From: a virus
Reading direction: 5' to 3' (one strand)
Virus record (IMG/VR): IMGVR_UViG_3300020220_002918
Coordinates: 1-20,291 of that record
DNA length: 20,291 nucleotides
Within the stretch, counting starts at the first letter, position 1. Each line of letters begins with the position of its first letter. The notes under the pieces are model-generated. The model worked only from the letters and a program-made list of their open reading frames with translations, searched no databases and had not been told where the DNA came from. The position numbers and the translations under genes are program-made. Positions 6,874-14,900 of this stretch are shown piece after piece.

Positions 6874-7043
6874 TTTGGCGGCTCAATAGGACTTATTGGT
6901 GGTTCAAGAAGGCGTATTTCCCACGCGAGATAGCCTGTTGCAGCAGCATCTGTATAGAATTCGCTTTGCAGATAATCCAAGTATTTCAGCACATCATCTA
7001 GCGTGGAATCCTCTCCAATATCAATTTCTATTTTAACTTTCAT
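6870..7043 (-). CDS. Small protein, 57 aa, unknown
   Basis: The start is ATG 7043, overlapping the preceding TAA as TAATG, with GGGAG about 10 nt upstream. A longer frame exists from 7073, but it would lie inside the upstream gene. The protein begins MKVKIEIDIGEDSTLDDVLK and ends in a Pro-rich tail (EPPISPIEPPK). This suggests a small strand-helix fold. No family recognised. Confidence 0.7.
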   Translation of the reverse strand: MKVKIEIDIGEDSTLDDVLKYLDYLQSEFYTDAAATGYLAWEIRLLEPPISPIEPPK

Positions 7044-7342
7044 TAAGTAATTACTCCCGCTTTTTCTCCGCAATATTGTATTTTTATATCTTTAACAAAA
7101 TTTGGAAAAATCGATGAAAGGTATTTAATCACTGTCAGCAAATATCTCCAATCCGAACTTTGAAATAGTATCTCGCAATTTACATGGTCAATATGCCTAT
7201 ATGCGATTGCGACAGAATACTTAGATACTTTGTCAAAAATACTGAAATCTATAGTCGCAACCATTTTAAAAGACCGCTGGTTTTTTCTTTTTTGTTTACG
7301 AATTTGTTTCCAGTCGCCGTCACTAGGTAGATCAATCCACAT
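7043..7342 (-). CDS. Hypothetical protein, 99 aa
   Basis: Starts at ATG 7342 with GAGG eight bases upstream and ends in TAATG overlap with the next gene. The N-terminus is strongly basic (KQIRKQKRKNQR, residues 12-23). The rest alternates predicted strands and helices, with Trp and aromatic residues (SSDWRYLLTVIKYL). A second Met at residue 27 lacks a good ribosome-binding site. Unknown function; the basic segment could bind nucleic acid, but that is inference. Confidence 0.72.
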   Translation of the reverse strand: MWIDLPSDGDWKQIRKQKRKNQRSFKMVATIDFSIFDKVSKYSVAIAYRHIDHVNCEILFQSSDWRYLLTVIKYLSSIFPNFVKDIKIQYCGEKAGVIT

Positions 7343-7352
7343 TCAACCATCC

Positions 7353-7802
7353 TCATTCTGCCTTAGATTTACTGAAGTGTTTCATGCTCGTGTAAAACTT
7401 TTTGATCTGATCCGTATTTTCCAAGCGAATCTCAAGAGACACATAATTAGTCCCTTGCATGCCATGTTCGGTGTAATCAGTCTTTTTTGCTATCCAACTC
7501 AATGATGGGAAACGATCTGCAAACTGTGTTCGGAAATCCTTGAGCCACCCTTCATCGGTGTAAATCAGACCATGCTTATCGGTATCCCATACCTTCTTTG
7601 TAAAGAAGACATTTAAGTAAATCGTCATATTGACGGCGAACTCTTGTAGATTGGTATAAACTTCACCAATTTTTATTTCGATCGTGGAAGAGGTAACGGT
7701 TCGTACCTCCTCCGACCACAGGCCGTGGCCTGTAGTTTTACAACGGAGCGGAAGCTTAGGGGTCAAAATGATGCAGCTGTTTTCTTTAATTAACGTTTTC
7801 AT
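7353..7802 (-). CDS. Hypothetical protein, 149 aa
   Basis: A soluble 149-aa protein starting at ATG 7802, just after the primase. AAGGA is present but about 15 nt upstream, so initiation may depend on coupling. It shows a predicted strand-rich N-terminal half (VTSSTIEIKIGEVY), then IYTDEGWLKDFRTQF and DYTEHGMQGTNYVSLEIRL. The pattern is of a compact alpha/beta protein with no recognised catalytic motif. A 16-bp palindrome lies in its 5' part at 7718-7733. It is the first gene of the accessory stretch between primase and polymerase. Confidence 0.78.
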   Translation of the reverse strand: MKTLIKENSCIILTPKLPLRCKTTGHGLWSEEVRTVTSSTIEIKIGEVYTNLQEFAVNMTIYLNVFFTKKVWDTDKHGLIYTDEGWLKDFRTQFADRFPSLSWIAKKTDYTEHGMQGTNYVSLEIRLENTDQIKKFYTSMKHFSKSKAE

Positions 7803-7814
7803 TTTTATTTATCG

Positions 7815-8942
7815 CTATCCTTGTATGTTTACTTTTCTATTCAAAACTTCCATCAATTCTAACGTTGTCATATTGGCGGGGTCTTTACCTTTATCCAGCT
7901 CGACAGCAAGGCACCCTTTTGCAACTTTGTCATTCAGTCTCGCAATGACATCGAAGATACGCTTATTGGCTGCAGCCTCATGCTCGACCATGAAAACAAT
8001 CTGCCCGTCTTTAAACGTATTTGCAAGCAACTCTTCTTGTATTGGCCTTGGGTACATGCCAAAGGTGCACACGCCAGCAAAACCACAAGCTATTGCGGAC
8101 AGCGCACCCTCGCAAACAATACAGAAGTCGCCGTTGCTGAATGCTTTGGCAGACTCCAAATGATAGACGCTTGAGCTGAAGGAGTACCCTGGGGCATTCA
8201 AATACTTTTGTATGACAGGCTTACCAGAGTTAGGATCTTTTGGGATGTCTCCGATGTACCTTGCCATCCAGCCCTGCCATATGCCTTGTTGAACATTAGG
8301 AATGATAAGTCTGTTCTGTGGGGTTATCGTATGCCAGTTGCCGCTTGAGTCCGTGAATCGTTTTTGCCATGGGCTTTTATTACAAAAACAAAATTGATAC
8401 TCGTTTGCCAGCATATTGATGTCTGTAAAGTTTCTAGAGATCAAATACTGAATAACGGGATGATCTTCAGCCAATTGATTAATTGGAATAAGATCTTCCA
8501 CAGGACCTGGCAACTCCATTCTTTTAGCATCTACATCTACTCCTGTCCTGAGATCTTCGGACTTTTGCTCTATGGCGGGATCGTAGTCTGTGCCAAATAA
8601 CACATTCCACAAATCTCCCCAGTAGCAACTCTCATTGTGACACTTCACGCACGAGAACAATTTTTTATTTGCTTGCTCGCAGTGAGTGCCCCAGATGTGA
8701 CTGATGTACAGTCGGGATCTCTTGTCATTGCATCGAGGACAATTTACAGCATATGTCTCGCCCCAATTAATTAGGTTTACGCGCTTTGTGGAAGCACCAA
8801 GATTGCCGTTACGGGCCGAGGCCCAAGCAGCAACCTTATCTTCAACCACGTGGTACTTAGCCTCGATTCCAGCATTGGTTACCTGTACCTTTCCGAATCT
8901 TTTCTTCAAGGCTTTGAAAAGAGATTCATTTATATGCTTCAT
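7815..8942 (-). CDS. DNA primase: zinc-binding domain plus Toprim-like domain
   Basis: A 375-aa primase of T7/DnaG type that makes RNA primers for lagging-strand synthesis. The zinc-binding domain has CPRC (C68, C71) and CVKC (C98, C101), in spacing typical of phage primases. The middle part (RLIIPNVQQGIWQGWMARYI, 211-230; KYLNAPG, 246-252) is the conserved region before the Toprim fold. The Toprim Glu is in VCEGALSAI (E278). The usual DxD is replaced by ExE in FMVEHEAAANKR (E320, E322). The tail at 339-368 (VAKGC ... GKDPANMTT) is duplicated in the 46-codon gene at 5983-6123. The ATG overlaps the helicase stop as ATGA, so the two should be made in step. A separate priming RNA-polymerase fold cannot be excluded. 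Confidence 0.9.
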   Translation of the reverse strand: MKHINESLFKALKKRFGKVQVTNAGIEAKYHVVEDKVAAWASARNGNLGASTKRVNLINWGETYAVNCPRCNDKRSRLYISHIWGTHCEQANKKLFSCVKCHNESCYWGDLWNVLFGTDYDPAIEQKSEDLRTGVDVDAKRMELPGPVEDLIPINQLAEDHPVIQYLISRNFTDINMLANEYQFCFCNKSPWQKRFTDSSGNWHTITPQNRLIIPNVQQGIWQGWMARYIGDIPKDPNSGKPVIQKYLNAPGYSFSSSVYHLESAKAFSNGDFCIVCEGALSAIACGFAGVCTFGMYPRPIQEELLANTFKDGQIVFMVEHEAAANKRIFDVIARLNDKVAKGCLAVELDKGKDPANMTTLELMEVLNRKVNIQG

Positions 8943-10411
8943 CCCAGATATGTCCTAATGGTTTCATTGAACGCTAAAGGATCTCGGCGACGGCTAACCT
9001 TAAGCTCACTGTCCTCTCCATCAGACTTGGATTCTGTCTTTTGTCTATAAATCTGCATTGTTTCTGTATTTACTTCTGATTTATCGACCAGCCTCCAACA
9101 AGACATGGCGCCGTCCATCTGAATCAGAGAGTCCATGAACGGTACACCATTACGAACCTTTGGAGCATTTACCCAAGCCATATTGCTTTCCTTATCTCGA
9201 TTGCCTACACAGATGACTGTATCCATGTAGTGATGTAAGGTGCGGCACATGTAGGCATCTGTTGCTTCAGGTTTACGCTGGGGGCCACTAGCCGAAGCCG
9301 TGGTTCCCAACTGATGATATACAAATATATTGACCTTAAGATTGCTGCCAACCTTGCGCAAATCATCAGCCATCTGATTCATAATCTTTGTCTGTTCAGC
9401 AGTATTAAGATTACGAACAGCCATATAGTTATTTGCCATTGGACCAAGCCAATCAATACCCACATATCGAGGATTTTTGCCAGAGTCTCTAGCTTGCTTA
9501 ACAATTAGTTCTATTTCTGTAGCGCCTCCACCACCTCCACCATTATTATGCGCAGCTTCTAGCATGTCTACAATCATCAACTTGCCAGCCAAGCGCTCCC
9601 TCACTTGATCATACTTTGCTTTGAGGCCCTTATCTGCATGAAATCCTTCTTTGCTCAGACCTGTAAATCGAGCGATAGGGATACCGAGGGCAAATGCATA
9701 AATACGATTTGTAATGCCTTCTGCATTTTGCTCGTAAGTGAGAATCAAGGAATCCTCACCGCAAAGAGCAGCAGTAGTAGCGATCTGAATATTGGTAAGG
9801 GTCTTACCGCCACCAGAAGGGGCTAGGAACAAAGTGGTCTCGCCGGTAGTCGCCCCACCGGAAGTCACGATGTCCACCCAGTCAACACCCCAAGGCTTAC
9901 GAACCGCATTTGACAGCATAGGGGTATTGCTCATAAACGGATCGATAAATTTAGCCTTACTGATTGAGGCGCTGGCAATCGTTCGATTGAGATCTTGCAC
10001 CCTATCTATAATGTTTTCCGCTCTATCCAATCCAAATGCTGCAGGACGAACTTTGCGATCAACTAAAAACTTGTGCAAAAACTCTAAAACATAAGTCTTA
10101 TGTTCCTCAAATGTATTTATAGAGCTATATGCCCATTGCAGAATTTCCCCAAACTGCAGAGCATCCGCTTCGTTCAATACGTGATTAGGAACAAGCTCGT
10201 CCATAAACGCGCTTACCGCAACTTCGTAAGGAACGGGGGTTGTACTATTAGTAGTATACCAGCGACTACCAATAATAAACGCAACTCTCAAAGGAATTTC
10301 ATTATCTCGAAAGTCCTCAAGCTTTAGTCTTTGAACAATCATGCCCATTACTTCGCTTGACCTGAGCATGCCCAGGACAAGCCACTTATTATTTGCGTGA
10401 CTTAAGTCCAT
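8939..10411 (-). CDS. dnaB: DnaB-like replicative helicase
   Basis: A 490-aa hexameric helicase. The N-terminal half (about 1-150) is helical, like DnaB N-terminal and linker regions. The RecA-like motor starts near 170. Walker A is APSGGGKT (197-204). TYEQNAE (225-231) carries the expected acidic residue. YVGIDWLGP (317-324) ends the Walker B strand at Asp320. FVYHQLG (363-369) supplies the motif-3 Gln. A run of six glycines (291-296) sits in an exposed loop. The start at ATG 10411 has AGGAG a little far upstream and overlaps the preceding gene by 10 bp. The stop is coupled to the primase. It is the replication fork motor of this phage. Confidence 0.93.
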   Translation of the reverse strand: MDLSHANNKWLVLGMLRSSEVMGMIVQRLKLEDFRDNEIPLRVAFIIGSRWYTTNSTTPVPYEVAVSAFMDELVPNHVLNEADALQFGEILQWAYSSINTFEEHKTYVLEFLHKFLVDRKVRPAAFGLDRAENIIDRVQDLNRTIASASISKAKFIDPFMSNTPMLSNAVRKPWGVDWVDIVTSGGATTGETTLFLAPSGGGKTLTNIQIATTAALCGEDSLILTYEQNAEGITNRIYAFALGIPIARFTGLSKEGFHADKGLKAKYDQVRERLAGKLMIVDMLEAAHNNGGGGGGATEIELIVKQARDSGKNPRYVGIDWLGPMANNYMAVRNLNTAEQTKIMNQMADDLRKVGSNLKVNIFVYHQLGTTASASGPQRKPEATDAYMCRTLHHYMDTVICVGNRDKESNMAWVNAPKVRNGVPFMDSLIQMDGAMSCWRLVDKSEVNTETMQIYRQKTESKSDGEDSELKVSRRRDPLAFNETIRTYLG

Positions 10412-10971
10412 GGAATGAACAACTCCTCTGGAATGATGCCTTTAAACTTATCAGCATATACAGGTTGACACTGCACTTGATGTTGTGCGCGAAGCAGTAT
10501 ATCTGATGGTAGCTCGTTCTGGCGTTCCATCTTTCTAGAAATTGTATAAATGAAGACGGGGTCAAAAGTATTTAAAGGATCCAGCAAGCATTCAATTAAA
10601 TCAGCCTCTTGCGTCAGTTTCTCGAGCCTCTTCACCATAAGCTCGTATTTCAACTGAAGCTTTGAATACTCTGGATCTGGTTTTCCTGCCTTTATGTATT
10701 CACTCTTAAACGAAGTAGAGTCAAATTTTGAAGGCATTGGATATCCGGGAAACTCACGCATGAAACACCACTCAATATAGGCCCGGGGATCGATGCTATT
10801 GGCTTGACACCAAGCAGCAATCGAATCCCAGCGAGCCTTCAAGGTAGTGTTAGTGCTGTTCATCGCCGCGTAATAATCACGCTTCGATCCGGTAACAGAC
10901 ATTTTGTTTATTGCATACAGTTTCCGTAAGCGATAACTTAGTGATTGAGATTCACTGGAAGAATTTCCCAC
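10402..10971 (-). CDS. Hypothetical protein between the two helicases, possible helicase loader
   Basis: A 189-aa protein read from GTG 10971, chosen because AAGGA lies six bases upstream. Met24 (10902) is an alternative without a ribosome-binding site. It is mostly helical and charged, with a likely coiled-coil segment around residues 107-128 (YSKLQLKYELMVKRLEKLTQ), and no Walker motif. It overlaps the UvsW-like gene upstream by 34 bp and DnaB downstream by 10 bp. In T4 a helix-rich protein of similar size, gp59, loads the replicative helicase. The adjacency suggests such a role, but there is no sequence motif to support it. Confidence 0.82.
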   Translation of the reverse strand: MGNSSSESQSLSYRLRKLYAINKMSVTGSKRDYYAAMNSTNTTLKARWDSIAAWCQANSIDPRAYIEWCFMREFPGYPMPSKFDSTSFKSEYIKAGKPDPEYSKLQLKYELMVKRLEKLTQEADLIECLLDPLNTFDPVFIYTISRKMERQNELPSDILLRAQHQVQCQPVYADKFKGIIPEELFIPWT

Positions 10972-12377
10972 TGTTTTTCCTTATAACTCTGAAATCTAGT
11001 TTTTGATCTTCGTGCAGTCCATACGTCATAGTTGTCGGCAAAATCAACCAAAATACCCTTTGACTTATCGTTAGTAATACGACAAACACGACCAGGCATT
11101 TGAATATCTTTGATCGCAGAAGAGCCGCCATCTGCACGCATGACAACTAAAAGCTGAGGAAAATCAACACCAGTGCTCCAAATTCCTGTTGCGATTGCTC
11201 GCTTTAGGGTTCCTGCCGAAAACTGTATACGTATGTCTTCAACGTCTTTGCGAGAAATTGGATCGCCTTTAAGTAATTTGGCTTGTTGAAATTTCTTTGC
11301 GGTGTCATCGTCCATCTCACCGTAAACACACTTGAAGTCTGGCAGATACTTATGTAGTTCCAAAGCGTGTTCAATCTTATCCACAAGAATGAGGATCTGC
11401 GGATCCTTTTCTGATAGACGCTTGGGTATTTCTTCATAAATCACTCTAGCAATAGCATTATTACGAGCAAGGTTACTCCAATACCCTACTCTAGAGCGCT
11501 TTACATCAGACTTGAATTTGCGAATTGCATCCACTGGAGTGCAACCCCAGTCTACTTTCCACACCTCAATAGGAACTACAAGCCCAAGATCTACACCATC
11601 CTGATAATCTATTTTGCATATTTTTTTGCCAAAATATGCCTCCATAGCCAATGCTGAATTGTCCATGCGCTGATCGGGAGATGCAGAATATGAAATCATC
11701 TTACACCCACTAAATGCCGGATAATATTCCAGAAACGTGGGTATCAAAAGCTCATGAACCTCGTCAAGTTGCACTACGTCGAAATCCTCTAGAGTAAGAC
11801 CTCCTAGAGAACCGCATGTGCAAATCATCGGATTGCCCTCAACATGTTTGCTGGAATTCCAGCAGCCTGCTTTCGGGAATGTCTTTTTGAGACGTTCATA
11901 CAGCTGGTTACAAACACTTTTGGACTTGGTGATTACGGCATGCTTTTGCTTGGGATAGAGCTCAATAATCTTCTCTATCACTACGCTTTTACCAAAACCC
12001 GTAAGGGCATCTACTATGCCAAAATCTGCCTTGACAATTTCTTGGATTACCTCCAACTGGCCGGGTCGAAGCCCGGCCAGTTTGGAGGCATCCAAAACAG
12101 AAAGTTTCTTTGGTCGCAGATCAGAGAGCTCCGGCTTGTAGCCCGCTTTGGCAAGAACTTGTAGGCACCTTTCCTGCAACCCGCAGGGGAAATACATCCA
12201 GTTGTCCTGCATTGCAAATAGCTCCACAGGCGTATTAATAAATCTAGGAGCTCGGCCGGGCACTCGCTCCTGACTTTTATGAAGATATCGAAACTCCCTT
12301 TGAAGAATCTCATTATGCGGGCCCTCTGGAGTTCTAATGAATCGCATTATGCGTTGCAAAACTACTTTTTGGCTCAT
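10938..12377 (-). CDS. uvsW: UvsW-like superfamily 2 DNA helicase
   Basis: A 479-aa SF2 helicase, probably acting on branched DNA and R-loops during recombination-dependent replication as T4 UvsW does. LAGLRPGQLEVIQ (100-112) is the Q-motif-like region. Motif I is TGFGKS (126-131). Motif II is DEVH (205-208). Motif III is SYSASP (229-234). Motif VI is QMPGRVCR (426-433), with the conserved arginines. The start is ATG 12377, preceded by AGGAG, rather than the upstream end of the open frame at 12431. UvsW has about 500 residues, so the length fits. It is followed by overlap with the 189-aa gene. A large hairpin lies in its 5' part at 12050-12088. Confidence 0.9.
   Translation of the reverse strand: MSQKVVLQRIMRFIRTPEGPHNEILQREFRYLHKSQERVPGRAPRFINTPVELFAMQDNWMYFPCGLQERCLQVLAKAGYKPELSDLRPKKLSVLDASKLAGLRPGQLEVIQEIVKADFGIVDALTGFGKSVVIEKIIELYPKQKHAVITKSKSVCNQLYERLKKTFPKAGCWNSSKHVEGNPMICTCGSLGGLTLEDFDVVQLDEVHELLIPTFLEYYPAFSGCKMISYSASPDQRMDNSALAMEAYFGKKICKIDYQDGVDLGLVVPIEVWKVDWGCTPVDAIRKFKSDVKRSRVGYWSNLARNNAIARVIYEEIPKRLSEKDPQILILVDKIEHALELHKYLPDFKCVYGEMDDDTAKKFQQAKLLKGDPISRKDVEDIRIQFSAGTLKRAIATGIWSTGVDFPQLLVVMRADGGSSAIKDIQMPGRVCRITNDKSKGILVDFADNYDVWTARRSKTRFQSYKEKQWEILPVNLNH
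12050..12088. repeat. Long inverted repeat inside the UvsW-like helicase gene
   Basis: CCTCCAACTGGCCGGG (12050-12065) pairs with 12072-12088 over 16 bp with a single bulged base; the central 10 bp (12056-12065 with 12072-12081) are perfect. The loop in the transcript is CUUCGA. The structure lies about 290-330 nt into the gene, over codons for LAGLRPGQ, and is not followed by a U-run. Confidence 0.85.
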
Positions 12378-12400
12378 GCCAAACTCCTGTTTAAATATGC

Positions 12401-12715
12401 TTAAGCGTGGACTGAAACGACGACACCACAATCTTTAGTTTCAGCATCAGCGAGAGTTTCGACAAAACTCAACATCTCGTTATTGAATATGGAAATTCTA
12501 CAGAGCGAGTCAAGTCCATAGTATTTCATAAACCTAATGTAATCGTCAGTACTACGAACCTTGATAAAGTTAAGAAGCTTGCGAGACAAGGCCTGCACCT
12601 GGTGTCTGGGAATGCACTGAATGTCATATAAATTAATCTTTGCGATTAGACAAACAGCCTCGACCATATCAGAGCTAATAGAAACATGAATAATGTTAGA
12701 ATTAGTAATAACCAT
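12401..12715 (-). CDS. Hypothetical protein, 104 aa
   Basis: Starts at ATG 12715, whose A is the last base of the SbcC-like TAA stop (TAATG), so it is translationally coupled. It encodes a mixed alpha/beta protein (NIIHVSISSDMVEAVCLIAK ... FIKVRSTDDYIRFMKYYG) without a recognised motif. It extends 25 bp beyond the helicase start at 12377. Its constant place between the gp46-like ATPase and the UvsW-like helicase suggests a recombination accessory role, which is inference only. Confidence 0.8.
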   Translation of the reverse strand: MVITNSNIIHVSISSDMVEAVCLIAKINLYDIQCIPRHQVQALSRKLLNFIKVRSTDDYIRFMKYYGLDSLCRISIFNNEMLSFVETLADAETKDCGVVVSVHA

Positions 12716-14892
12716 TATTTGTAGCCTTCGAGAGAGATATTCTTGCAGCCCAGGGCGGCAAGAGCATTGCTGTGAGTAATTACGATGAACTGACGACCAG
12801 TTTGCTGTCCTGTCCTCGCCAGGTAGTTGAATGCTTCTGCAAGATCTCGAGAATTAGACTCCTGCATGGCCCCTGAGGGCTCGTCAAGAGCAAGAATTCC
12901 AAGAGTGCTAGCAAATACGTCATTCACGGCCAACAGGTAACAAACACTAGCCTGTTGCTTCTGGCCTCCAGAAAGTCTTTTGGCAGCATGTACCAACCCG
13001 TCAGATTTTCGCGCCACGAACTCTAGGTTTTCGTCAATGTAAGCAGAGAAATCTGCATTAATTGTACGGAGATAAAACTCCAAACGGTCATTGAGCTTCT
13101 GCATGTACTGCAAGGAAAGCAGTCTTGGTAGACCGTCCTTCATGAGAATATCGTTAACCTTACTTAAGACTTTACGGAAATCCTCAATAGGTTTTACTGA
13201 GGCTGCTCGCTTCTCGTAAATATCAACCTTGGATTTTGCTCGCTCTACGCTTTGGGTGGCAGTCTCTAGACTGCCCTCCAATTTATCTGCTTTTTGCTTT
13301 AATAGCATGCCGTCTTGATGAATTTTCTGCAATCGAACATACTCATGCGCATCATATCGAGCAGAGGGTATATCAGCCAGCTTATTGTCTATCATAGAAA
13401 TCATATCCAGTTGAGATTGTATATGGCCTTTGATAGCGCTAATGCTGCTAATAGCATTATTGATACTGCGCTCTAGTAAATCGTACTCACTTACTGTACG
13501 AGCAAATTGAGCTTTTATCTCTGGCGTCATTACCGGCAAATCCTGCAGTCTCTGAAGCTCTTGATCTACCTCTACGGCTTTGACCATCATGGCCTCAGCA
13601 TGTTGGGTAGACTCATTAAAAACCTTGTCGTAGTCTTGCCACTCTAGTTCTAGTTTACGCACTTCTTGTAAAGTTTGAGTGGCGATATCTACTTCCGCAG
13701 ACTTGCTAATAACATCAGACTTAAGTTGGTCCATGTCATGATTGCATACAGCTGTAACCGTACCGCACTCTGGACACTGACCCTTTTCAGCCAACTGCAT
13801 TCGCTTTATAGTTGTAACTAACTCTTGCTTAAGTTCTGATATACGATCTACAAGCCGGGTGACAAATTCCGCTTGTGGTCTTTCTTTGGTAGGCGCTTGA
13901 GGTTGTGTTTGCACACACTCTTGTAGTCTGGCCATCAATTTTTCTGCAGTCTCCAACAGCTTTGTTTTACGCCTATTATTTTCCAATAATAGATCCGCAG
14001 AATACAAAGATTTTTTAGCGGCCTCCACGTTAAAAGCTTTTGCTGCTTTCTGCTGCTCTAACTCTGCCAAACCACACTCTTGAACCTTTTGTTGTTGCAG
14101 TAATTGAGTATGAGCATTTGCAGCAGTAGTTCTACTAGACTCCAACTGTGCACGCTTTTCATCATTTCTCTTGATGTGCTCAAGAGTATCCAGACGTATG
14201 CCAACGTCTTTTAGTTGCAAACCCAAGTATTCAGAGACTAGATTTTTAAGTTCCGACTCCATCTTGGCTACTTCGCCACTAAGCAAGTTGTATTCGGTCT
14301 TAGCCTCCAACAACGGACCTTCAACATCAGGTACTGTTACAGACATCATTACATCTCTAACTTGACCACGTAGAGTTTCTAGCTCGTTGGTTCGAGTCAA
14401 AGTATGAATAATTTCCTTAAACTTCGCCGGTGTTGATGATACAGGCGCTGTAATAGAATCTTGATCTACAATCAAATGCCCGTCAATAATGCTAGCCGTA
14501 ACTGGTATCAGTGAGTAAGTTTTTTCTAAAGCCTCCTTTGATGCAAATATATCCTCGACTTTTCCATCGTCGTGTTCAATGCGCAGTCTTGGAATATCTA
14601 ACGCATTAAATCTTTTCTCACCAGCAACCGCCTTAGCTATGTGTAGAACTTTATTTCCTATACGCCAGGAAGCAATAAAATAGCAAGCCTCCTGGAGTGG
14701 TGTACCCCAGGAGGCCCAGCTATTTGCGTTCCCTGGAAACGAATTAGTCAGCGAGGCTCGGATCATCGTAAGAATAGTTGACTTACCGCAGCCGATTGGT
14801 CCAGTTATGACCGTCAGCGCGTCGTCAAACTCAAACTCAAAGTCTCCTTTAAGAAGACCGATGTTCCTGCCCTTCAGGGAGAGCAGCTTCAT
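12715..14892 (-). CDS. sbcC: SbcC/Rad50-like ATPase (T4 gp46 type)
   Basis: A 725-aa SMC-like ATPase that partners the SbcD/Mre11-like nuclease to process DNA ends. Walker A is GPIGCGKS (31-38). Two long coiled-coil arms (about 190-370 and 390-575) flank a zinc-hook CPEC (C373-C376) that joins two molecules. The ABC signature is LSGGQKQQ (640-647), Walker B is LGILALDEP with D670 and E671, and the H-loop is VITHSNA (H707). Length is between T4 gp46 and E. coli SbcC. The ATG at 14892 is 8 bp after the previous stop and has no visible Shine-Dalgarno sequence, only an A/C-rich leader. The nuclease subunit is upstream, separated by two genes. Confidence 0.95.
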   Translation of the reverse strand: MKLLSLKGRNIGLLKGDFEFEFDDALTVITGPIGCGKSTILTMIRASLTNSFPGNANSWASWGTPLQEACYFIASWRIGNKVLHIAKAVAGEKRFNALDIPRLRIEHDDGKVEDIFASKEALEKTYSLIPVTASIIDGHLIVDQDSITAPVSSTPAKFKEIIHTLTRTNELETLRGQVRDVMMSVTVPDVEGPLLEAKTEYNLLSGEVAKMESELKNLVSEYLGLQLKDVGIRLDTLEHIKRNDEKRAQLESSRTTAANAHTQLLQQQKVQECGLAELEQQKAAKAFNVEAAKKSLYSADLLLENNRRKTKLLETAEKLMARLQECVQTQPQAPTKERPQAEFVTRLVDRISELKQELVTTIKRMQLAEKGQCPECGTVTAVCNHDMDQLKSDVISKSAEVDIATQTLQEVRKLELEWQDYDKVFNESTQHAEAMMVKAVEVDQELQRLQDLPVMTPEIKAQFARTVSEYDLLERSINNAISSISAIKGHIQSQLDMISMIDNKLADIPSARYDAHEYVRLQKIHQDGMLLKQKADKLEGSLETATQSVERAKSKVDIYEKRAASVKPIEDFRKVLSKVNDILMKDGLPRLLSLQYMQKLNDRLEFYLRTINADFSAYIDENLEFVARKSDGLVHAAKRLSGGQKQQASVCYLLAVNDVFASTLGILALDEPSGAMQESNSRDLAEAFNYLARTGQQTGRQFIVITHSNALAALGCKNISLEGYK
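14687..14715. repeat. 9-bp perfect inverted repeat in the SbcC-like gene
   Basis: GCCTCCTGG (14687-14695) and CCAGGAGGC (14707-14715) form a 9-bp GC-rich stem with an 11-nt loop, about 180-205 nt downstream of the start codon. No U-run follows. Confidence 0.7.
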
Positions 14893-14900
14893 GTGTTTAT

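Noticed and set aside
6855-7001. Plus-strand frame beginning ATG at 6855 with AAAAGGAG just upstream
   Set aside because: It runs antisense through the 57-aa minus-strand gene, its product has no coherent composition, and the AAGGAG is explained by the minus-strand hydrophobic peptide coding. Probably chance.
12050-12088. Rho-independent terminator
   Set aside because: The hairpin is strong but is in the middle of an intact helicase gene and is not followed by a U-run on either strand.
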